Source: Dryococelus australis
Taxonomy: Eukaryota > Arthropoda > Insecta > Phasmatodea > Phasmatidae
Assembly: GCA_029891345.1 (NCBI GenBank)
Contig: CM057009.1
Location: 298,073,466 to 298,137,465, forward strand
Reading direction: 5' to 3'
DNA: 64,000 bases
Position 1 is the stretch's first letter. Every line of letters starts with the position of its first letter. Shown here piece by piece: positions 57,190 to 64,000 of this stretch. The notes beneath the pieces are model-generated. The model made no database searches and had not been told where the DNA came from. It was given only the letters and a program-made list of their open reading frames with translations. The position numbers and the translations under genes were made by a program.

Positions 57190-58085
57190 CTTGACCTGCT
57201 ATAAGTGCAGGGCTATGGAGGAGGGTGTGGTAGCTTCAGTGGTAATTAATGCATTTCTTTCGTAATGTACAATCCTTTACATTATGCGAACCAAAGCAGT
57301 TGAAACAAAGATTGTTTCCTCGCACCACCTCTCGCCTTCCTTCTAATGATCTTGCGAGAAATTGTGGAGATTTTTAAATGCAATAGGTCTCTTGACATCC
57401 AGCACATACATCTCTACCAGAGGTAGTCATAAATGCATTCTTAGCACTTGAACCAGGCTCAGACAAGTACACTTGGTGACAGAACATAACCCAGAGGCTG
57501 CTGACATGTTATTGCTGGCAAACAGCAGGACCTTGTGATGTGACTCAATAAATGGTGACGTGCTTATGAGCCAGTTCGAATTGGTTACCTGTGTCCTGAT
57601 CCAATTTTGGTAATACAATATTTAACAAAACAAAGCTCCATTTACCTACAGGAAATTTGCGAATACTGAGAACATCCCGATTCTCTTTGGTCACATCTAC
57701 GATGTTACATAGTTTCTCAGGTGCACTGATAATGCATTTTGGAAGCTGGATAATGTTATCCCACTGCTAGGGTGGCAATGGTTGATTAAAATTTCCCAAA
57801 CAAGTTCACAATTCTCAGCAGAAAGTGGAAGTAATTTTATTAAATTTAAGGGTTCTCCTGATAACGATGCGAGCAGGTACTGGTGTTTCTCAACTGTCAA
57901 CAGTGAGTTGTTATTGTAAATGAATGATGTAAACAGGTCATAGAAACTCATCCATTCAGTGACTATGCCTTTAAATGTCATGAACTGTAATTCTGGAAGC
58001 TTCAAATTGAAAAATTTTGATACAGGCCTATAAATTGTGATTGGCGCACAATTTTGCATATCATTAGTTACTTTTTGTATCCAGG
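57190..58085 (-). pseudogene. BEL/Pao gag
   Basis: The minus frame 58,059-57,697 is open for 120 codons: NLKLPELQFMTFKGIVTEWM, SFYDLFTSFIYNNNSLLTVE, KHQYLLASLSGEPLNLIKLL, matching the DUF1759 core of BEL/Pao gag (LP-x-F-x-G-x-x-x-W-x-x-F; KF-x-YL-x-x-x-L-x-G-x-A). Shifted frames continue WSFVLLNIVLPKLDQDTGNQ and end near 57,200-57,340 with NNLCFNCFGSHNVKDCTLRK, a CCHC knuckle, and YHTLLHSPA. The pol part lies beyond the gypsy insertion at 46,990-47,480. Confidence 0.78.
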
Positions 58086-58755
58086 CTCCAGAAATTGCCC
58101 TGTTTGCTCCACAAATGTTTCAGTAGCATATTTTGTTGGTGTTTACAACTTTCCTTAACAACCTGGGCAGGTATCCAATTTTGGTGATTTAATTTAATTT
58201 CACTTTTCTATTGTTATGTAATGTGATTTTAATTAACTTCTCTGTTCTATTTAATATAGAGTACATTTATATTTATTATCCCTTATTACAATGACTGTAA
58301 AAATAAACTTTGCGCACATGCCAACAAATCTCACAGATTAACCAGTAACATTACCTACAGATATCAGTTCTTGGTAGTAATATATCACTTTGGTAAAACA
58401 AAATATCATCTAAATTGATTGTAATTACATGAACCTGACTGCTGGAGCACTCTGATGTTCATTTTTCATTAAATTGTACTATGCAACTTATTTGTCTGTG
58501 GTTGAATGTTTCTGTTTACATTTCTGTGATAGTTACTACCAACAAGTATGTTGTTTCTGCCAGTAAATTTGTACTAATCTAATTTTAAATGATTGCAATG
58601 GAAGGCATGTGAGATTAAAAACACTTTGTATTACACATTAATAATTTTTCATTCTAAACAAACTTGAAGCATTTTAAGCTACCTGGTACATGGACACTAA
58701 GTCAAGTGTACCTGAAAGGGGTGTGACTCAGGGTTGGACCTGTAGGTGTTGCGGT
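58086..58755. other. AT-rich stretch without genes
   Basis: No frame recognised. Similarity by eye to 43,960-44,330 (ACATTACCTACAGATATCAG; GTTTAACAAAATGGCATCTA-like text) marks a dispersed repeat. Confidence 0.35.
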
Positions 58756-58759
58756 AGGG

Positions 58760-58960
58760 CTTGAACCTTATTACCCATACATTTGTGGGGTTACTAAAGT
58801 TGGAAGGAATGGAGACATGCTACTTTAACTTTCGCAGGAACCATATACAAGTCCTGAGCTGGCTAGCCGGCGGGTCGTGTTTCTTCCCACGCCGAAGAAT
58901 TACTTATGGGCTGTCTTGCGGGCGTTCTATAAGGCCGTTAGCTTGGGGATTATAACCCCT
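58760..58960 (-). pseudogene. Gypsy integrase fragment
   Basis: The minus frame gives GYNPQANGLIERPQDSP, the segment around the third catalytic residue (Glu) of retroelement integrases (usually YHPQANG-x-x-ER). A stop follows at once, then ILRRGKKHDPPASQ. It is a small fragment of pol downstream of the gag-like frames at 59.2-59.9 kb. Confidence 0.55.
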
Positions 58961-59221
58961 GTGATGAATTTCACTTCCAGAGTCCTGCAATAGCAGTTCA
59001 CACTTTAGTGGTGGTGGTGGCCTTCAAATAGAATTTTGAAGCCAGAATCATGGGGATCATTCTCCAAGGAGAGCTTACTCTCGCTTGGACAGCGTATCGG
59101 TGTACAATGTGGGTCTGGTAGATTTGCATGTGGGGATGAAGTCTTTGAAAACACATACTGTGATACGCCAACTCTTTACCTGCTGTGCGTGTGGCGGTGG
59201 CGGCACCCTCCTCTTCGCAGA

Positions 59222-59955
59222 CTAGCTCTGTGGTGCGGCCGTTGGTTGAACAGCGGCCAGTGCTGGCTGCGGTAGAGTATCACTGGTGCTGCAAGTGGGT
59301 TCCTGTGGTAGGAGTGGGGGAATTACTGTGTAAGATTCTGGGAGTAGGTCAGGTTCAAGTCCAATGACGGCAAGTTCGAAGTGTACTACTAACAAATGCT
59401 CAAAAGAGTATCGATGTCTTACTCTGACTGGAGGTGAGAAAAGTAGGTTTTCATTATCTGATTCAGAAAAAATTGTACTGTTGATCTCATTCTCTAAATT
59501 CCATAATGCTGTGGCATAAGACTGTTTACAATATGCCAATGATTGATAAAATAATAATCCCGCAAGGGAAAGCTGGGTAATAATAAGCTGTCCTAGTGTG
59601 TACTTCTAAGAGCATGTCTAGCCACATTACCTCCATTCTGTCTCCCACACTTAGCCATTCCCTGGTACGGTGGTGTTACAGAGTATTGGAAACTCACGTC
59701 ACAGGCGTTATTCCTAGGTGAATTTTCTACTGAAGGTCGAGTTGGAATGACAAGTCTCTCGTCGTTTAGCCGTTCTCCGGCTGGGCAGGGTAGGACGTTA
59801 TAAAGCAAACTCGACTCCAAGGCTGGAAAGGTACTCCTACTGATTTGGGCTCTGCCGAAATTAGTCTGTTGACTAACCCTGGGGTCGCCTTGTTGGCTAA
59901 TACGCGACGTACCTGGCTTTACCGTACGTTGATTTAGAACACATTTACTTTTCAA
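59222..59955 (-). pseudogene. Gag-like frames of an LTR element
   Basis: Frames 59,955-59,593 (MKSKCVLNQRTVKPGTSRIS; basic, Arg/Gln-rich) and 59,539-59,222 (MAYCKQSYATALWNLENEIN, then an acidic and Pro-rich end) lie between the LTR-like block and the integrase fragment on the same strand. Composition suits a gag protein, but no capsid motif or knuckle is clear. The family is open. Confidence 0.35.
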
Positions 59956-59974
59956 GAAATATATTCAAAGGTCA

Positions 59975-61140
59975 ACACAAGGGGTCTGCAAAAGGTAAGA
60001 AAGGAAACATTTAATTACACTGATATGATTATTTTTTATTCCAACATAATAAAAGAACATTAATAGTGGATTCACAATCTCATAATAAATAAACAGAATG
60101 AGAATAATTAAATAGCAAATTAATGAATAAAAAGTGGAAGTGTGTCACTTACTGCCAGGTGAAGGCGTCCTGGTCAAAAAAACTAAGTTTGTATTTTACG
60201 TGAGAATAATTAATTACTTAAAATTATTATTGGTCAAAATGTTTCCTAATTGAATATGGGTATGTCCAGAAGGGACCTGATGTGTATTTCAATAAGAGTT
60301 TCTTTACCCAAGTGGTAAAGCATGGCCGGGCTAGGGCCTTAAGGGGCAGTCTAGAAGGGACAATATCACAGTTACCTTCAATATTAGGCTGGTATGTAAT
60401 GAAAGGTTGTGGTTAAGGATGGGGTGGGACGACTTCACTGGTACCCTCTGGTTGTCGTTGGCGACGGATGGAGCGGCGAAAGGAGCAGAAGAAGTGGAAG
60501 CCTCTGGATGGCGGTAGCCCTCGAGGTAATGGGGCAGCCGAAGAGGTTGAAGGCTTCTAGTGTTGGCAGTCCTCCGGAGCTGTTGGCGTTGTCAGGACTA
60601 CTGGTTAACCGTAGTCACTGGAATGGGTGTGGGGACTCTGCCCTATGCTAGCACCTCGGCCTCCACAGCCAGGAGGTGAAGACGAAACACCCTTGAGGCC
60701 CAGACTGGGAACTCCTTTTATACAAAATTTCTCAGTTCGGTGGCACTCAGAGAGGTGCGAGGTAATTAACCCCGCCTCTAGGGGGTGGAGCTTGTGTCAT
60801 CACACATGGGTTCCTGGATCCTTATCTGAAGCGGCGTGAGGCGATGACATATCTTGCCCTCATGCACTCGTGGTGGATGTGATTTTCTGTCGGGTGGCTC
60901 ACCTCCCTACAGTGGGGCAAAGTTTGAATCATGCTCTGTTGCTCTAGCAGGAGCGGCAAAGTAGAAAAAGTTGCTTCTTCGGGGAGGGGCGTTGATGTGA
61001 TGACTTCTTGTAGAGAATAGGAGACAGTAAAAGCAAGAAGCACATGTTTAGGGATGAGTTGAGGCTCTGTCAACTTTAGGTTTGATTCACATGTCCTGCC
61101 TCCATTACAGTTTTTGCTTGGAGATGACCTGCCCAATGAT
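59975..61140 (-). repeat. LTR-like block with TATA box
   Basis: Minus strand: TTTGTATAAAAGGAG near 60,713-60,728 as TATA box, a following GAGTTCCCAGTC start region, and AATAAA near 60,036 as polyadenylation signal fit a U3-R-U5 order. Layout and GC-rich centre resemble the 30.1-31.0-kb LTR, but the sequence is not the same and no partner is in the window. Boundaries are estimates. Confidence 0.45.
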
Positions 61141-61659
61141 AATTGCCATTTAAGATAGGGCTTAGTTGGCCATGTAAAGTGCGCTTTCTCTAAGCACAGA
61201 ATGTGTCATGCGACAAAATATTAACATTATAGTGCTAACTTAATTTTACAGGACATTTAAAGATACTTCACATAAATGGGAGTTATGAATTAAGTGGTAC
61301 TGTATTAACAATGATTTACTGTATATATTATTAAAAGCAACTAACAATCTGTACAATGTTATGGAGTAAAACACACCCAATAAAAAGATATGGTTACACA
61401 CATTTAGTACCTATAAATCAGGTAAATAATGTTGAGATGGACCATTACAATATGGAATTGCATTTAATCATATCTCGTAGTGCAAACCGTAACTTTTCAA
61501 CCATTTCCTTTTAACGATATAGCTTCTGTACTCTAATCAAATCATTATTTTTAAATACTCAAATTACATTTTTATACACTCACCTCTAAAGAGAAGCTAC
61601 TGAATACATACAAAGGCTGTTAACTACTCAACAAGGCATAAAAGAACTGAAGAACGAAT
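61141..61659. other. AT-rich stretch without genes
   Basis: Part of the SZT2-like intron between the LTR-like block and Penelope element C; nothing recognised. Confidence 0.35.
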
Positions 61660-61688
61660 ACTCACAGTCTAGTACTTGTCAACAGGCA

Positions 61689-61776
61689 CAGACAGGCACA
61701 CACACACACACACACCCACCCGCCTGCATGGCCACATGCCCCAATGCATGCACGTGCGCGCACACACACACACGAG
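61689..61776. repeat. (CA)n microsatellite in Penelope C tail
   Basis: CA runs at 61,695-61,714 and 61,758-61,775. Confidence 0.85.
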
Positions 61777-61809
61777 ACAACAATTTTTGCCAGATTACAC
61801 AGTCGCAAT

Positions 61810-61837
61810 GTTTCACTCGATAAACCAGCTTCATTGG
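61810..61837 (-). ncRNA. Hammerhead-ribozyme-like motif, Penelope copy C
   Basis: Minus strand: CCAATGA (two changes from CTGATGA), a weakened stem II, then an intact GTGAAAC. Same location as in copies A and B. The core is damaged. Confidence 0.38.
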
Positions 61838-61854
61838 GTGGAGAACTGTGTTTG

Positions 61855-62092
61855 AGCGGAGTGAAAAGGAGAGATTTGGGCGACTTTACTACGGTCTTGA
61901 GAGCAGATGAGGGTGCAGTGAGGCGAGTACGGAGCAGAGATGGAATACAAGGGTGGGGAAAATGGGAGACCCCAGAGACAACCAATCAACCAGTAATATC
62001 ATCCAGCATGATTCCCACAAGCAAAAATTCGGGAGCAACCCAGCCAGGAATCAAAGTCTGATCACTACACCACTGCAACTCCTGGAGTGTTT
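61855..62092 (-). mobile_element. tRNA-derived SINE, copy 2, inside Penelope C
   Basis: Minus strand: A-box-like TGGTGTAGTGATCAG, then B-box-like GACTTTGATTCC and CTGGCTGGGTTGCTCCC, then a body ending CACCCTCATCTGCTCTCAAG, the same tail as copy 1 at 32,040-32,335. GTGTTT lies on both sides (near 61,850 and 62,083), a possible target duplication. Compared with element B, the insertion splits GAG-TTGT...GGACACTGCAG of the Penelope tail. Confidence 0.65.
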
Positions 62093-62828
62093 TAGGGCAC
62101 TGCAATATGACGGAAAGGTGCTGTTGGTAGTGAACCTAGCGGCCAGGTGGCATACTATAGCGTGGTGGGAAAATTTTAATTTTGCCAGTATAACTGTTGA
62201 GTATTGTTTTGGAGCAATGATTATCTTATATTGAGGCCTGGAGGCTACCTGGATTTTATTATAAATTGGTGAGTTGATTTCCAGCAGCTGAGTTCTGAAT
62301 GGTTGCTTGAAGGTGGTAAGGCTCCCACAACTCTGGTACTGTAGCAGGAGTCGAAATCTTTGTTGTGTGGTACTGCATGTACTGCAATGGGTTTGTCTTG
62401 TAGGTTGTGGATGTGACCAGAAATGGCTTGTTTAGTGTCTACTCTGTGTCCATTCATTCTCTGCCTGAGTGTGTTGGTGGTGAGGCCAATGTATTCTGCA
62501 TTACAATGTTGGCACTGTAACTCATAAAGTAAATTTTCTGTGGCACAGTAATAGTTACAGTTGCCTGGATCGGGTATGTATGGCGAGTGAGTCTGCTATT
62601 GAAAGAAGTTGAGGGTTGGTTGGCAGCACAGGAGACAAAACGTGTGCTATTGCTGGGGTGGGATCCTCTGGGGGTGATAATTTGGTTGGAATTTGTAGTG
62701 GGCTGCAGTTTTGGATGAACCAGTTTTCTTGCGGAGGTTACATGGCATTTAGAAAACTAATATAGGCAGTTAGTTTGGAGATTACTTAAATGTTTATGTT
62801 TTGAAATACTCAACAGGTGTTGCTGTAC

Positions 62829-62996
62829 CTGAATAACATTGTCGGGAGGCTGGTGAGGTTTCTGGATGAAGTGCACATCTTCTGGTGTCAGCTTGCACAT
62901 AGGATTTCTAGCAAGCATGATGGAAAATAACTTCAAGCACAGCATCATCAAGCCTGTTCTGCAAAACTTGCACTAGCTCCTCCTTTAGTTCTGGAC
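62829..62996 (-). CDS. SZT2: Exon resembling SZT2 (KICSTOR subunit), first in window, with +1 shift
   Basis: A long polypyrimidine tract and acceptor CTAATTTTAG| precede the exon; donor CAG|GTACAG ends it. It reads PELKEELVQVLQNRLDDAVL then EVI, and in the next frame IMLARNPMCKLTPEDVHFIQ, KPHQPPDNVIQ. The reading must shift by one base at GTTATTTTCCATCATG (about 62,915-62,930); with one T or C removed, the 167 nt give two bases plus 55 codons and leave at phase 0, matching the next exon. The pattern LLQNRLDE...MLVRN..KLTP-x-DV-x-FIQ is what I recall from vertebrate SZT2. The shift may be a sequence error at a homopolymer, or a mutation. Confidence 0.68.
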
Positions 62997-63588
62997 CTAA
63001 AATTAGAAAAAAAACATGATACACTGATTTGAACAAAGCATAATAATGCAGAACTTGTAAAAATGTTACCAAAATATTTTTCAAAAAAGGAATAGAAATT
63101 ACGATTGCTACAATAATAAGTATGAATTAGTTGATTACTTTTTATTCAGCAACTTATGTCACAAAATTTCTTCAGTACAGCAGTGTATGTATTGTAAAAT
63201 ATAAAAACTGTTGATATTGGGATGCCTGGATACCTACAATTAAATATAACATTGTGGGTGTTATTGCCATGAAAACAAAATACACTATAAAACTCAAATT
63301 TCTTCAGATGCAAAATAAACATCAATTGGAAGTGACAACTGACTCCTTTTGGCGGCCCAGTGTTGCCAACTCTGTGATCCAGTGCTGGATGTAGTTTTGC
63401 CAACTGCGAAAACCACGAGAGGTGGCAGCACGGGAAATTCAAATATTGAATGTGTTGAGCACATTGGAGGAAGTCAGTAGACCCATCAAATTTGTCCAGT
63501 ATACACACAGACAGTCACCAACACGTGAAAATGGCGTATTCACATATTCACAGAGCCAAACATTCCACCTACCTTGAAATGTTCTATT
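62997..63588. other. SZT2-like intron upstream of exon 1
   Basis: AT-rich. A minus frame (63,508-63,146) has no recognisable family. No further exon was found before the window edge. Confidence 0.35.
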
Positions 63589-64000
63589 TCAACAATTGAA
63601 TGGCAATGGGCAATGCTTCACCAAACGACGCTCAAGTTTCCCAGTAGCGGTGCGCACAGCTGCCACACTTGCCACACCACCTTTCCCTGGGTGGAGCTCC
63701 AGGACTCGCCTCAAATGCCACGATAGGGGCGGAAGCATTTCTTCCTTGAGTAGCATGAGTTGATTCGCAGCAAGCTCAGGTCCTTTCTCATGCCACTTCT
63801 GCCAATGTTGTAGATTATGCAGGTAATCACGGTGCCAGCGATGCCAAAATTCCTGTTGTAGTTGCTATATAAGCTGCCATCAGTGCAGGCAATGTAGGTT
63901 CAAGCAGAGTAACCAAGGGTTCAAGGGTCAGAAAATGGCCAGTTTTAAGGGCACCAAGATCGTTGGGATCACAACTCAAAGGGTACAAGGAACTAGAATT
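63589..64000 (-). pseudogene. BEL/Pao integrase, C-terminal end (runs off window)
   Basis: Minus strand from the window edge: GALKTGHFLTLEPLVTLLEP, the entry to the BEL integrase C-terminal region; then, after a shift, LQQEFWHRWHRDYLHNLQHW and LLKEEMLPPLSWHLRRVLEL, HPGKGGVASVAAVRTATGKL and ERRLVKHCPLPFNC before a stop at 63,589-63,591. This is the usual end of BEL/Pao pol. It lies upstream of the BEL gag at 57-58 kb on the same strand, so it cannot be the 3' end of that element and must come from another BEL copy. Confidence 0.8.

Larger units (their letters stand above)
61660..62757 (-). mobile_element. Penelope-like element C (3' end only)
   Basis: It contains only the linker and GIY-YIG endonuclease, plus the 3' tail. 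The clearest frame (62,457-62,245) reads MNGHRVDTKQAISGHIHNLQ, DKPIAVHAVPHNKDFDSCYS and NHSELSCWKSTHQFIIKSR, nearly the same as element B (MNGYRADTKQAIAGHISNLQ). The tail shares CTTGTCAACAGGCACA with element B and contains a CA repeat and a hammerhead-like motif. It is split by a SINE and ends 72 bases from an SZT2-like exon. Confidence 0.78.

Noticed and set aside
63589-64000. 3' end of the BEL element whose gag is at 57-58 kb
   Set aside because: It lies upstream of that gag on the same strand, the wrong side for an integrase end, so it must be another copy.
1-64000. CRISPR arrays, bacterial operons, tRNA or rRNA genes
   Set aside because: No regularly spaced repeats with unique spacers and no structured RNA gene; only degenerate tRNA-like heads of SINEs were seen.

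Overview
The window is animal genomic DNA made mostly of old, nested transposable elements. AT-rich sequence, canonical GT-AG exons, Penelope-like elements, tRNA-derived SINEs, Polintons, BEL/Pao and Ty3/gypsy elements point to an invertebrate metazoan. An arthropod, possibly a crustacean, is my best guess; the species cannot be fixed from this alone. No bacterial-type operons, CRISPR arrays or convincing tRNA or rRNA genes were seen.

Host gene: three short exons on the minus strand (62,829-62,996; 44,461-44,583; 32,564-32,822) read in compatible phase and resemble consecutive parts of the C-terminal half of SZT2, the KICSTOR subunit that recruits GATOR1 to lysosomes in amino-acid control of mTORC1. 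The introns between them are about 18.2 and 11.6 kb and hold most of the transposons. The first exon carries an apparent one-base insertion.

Left part (1-10 kb): a Polinton-type integrase fragment (605-1,100, minus), a jockey-like LINE (about 2,890-7,235, plus) with ORF1 and ORF2 joined by a TAATG overlap, and a Ty3/gypsy integrase fragment (9,353-10,123, minus).

10.2-20.8 kb: a decayed Polinton/Maverick. A coiled-coil protein and the packaging ATPase lie on minus. On plus lie a parvovirus-like phospholipase A2 domain, an adenovirus-type cysteine protease, a penton-like minor capsid protein split by an insertion, the double jelly-roll major capsid protein, and 2.5 kb of unassigned coding-like sequence with repeated modules. 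No DNA polymerase B and no terminal repeats were found, so the copy is partial.

21-31 kb: a TATA/Inr promoter with a gag-like reading frame, then an LTR-bounded minus-strand region (LTRs 23,530-24,427 and 30,097-31,023) encoding PHD-like zinc fingers, a gag-like segment and an aspartic protease, but no recognisable reverse transcriptase.

32-64 kb (SZT2 introns): a SINE, a long near-perfect palindrome, a gypsy gag/protease remnant, three Penelope-like elements (A plus; B and C minus), and a deep nest. In that nest a pogo-type MITE lies in a hAT-like element, in a Ty3/gypsy element (47.5-57.1 kb), in a BEL/Pao element (gag at 57.2-58.1 kb, protease at 47.0-47.5 kb). Element A is split by a 1.9-kb copy of the Polinton segment at 11,869-13,745. 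A second BEL integrase end lies at the right edge.

Almost every transposon gene carries stops or frameshifts, so entries are called pseudogenes unless noted. Family assignments come from reading motifs and remembered family patterns, not from a search.
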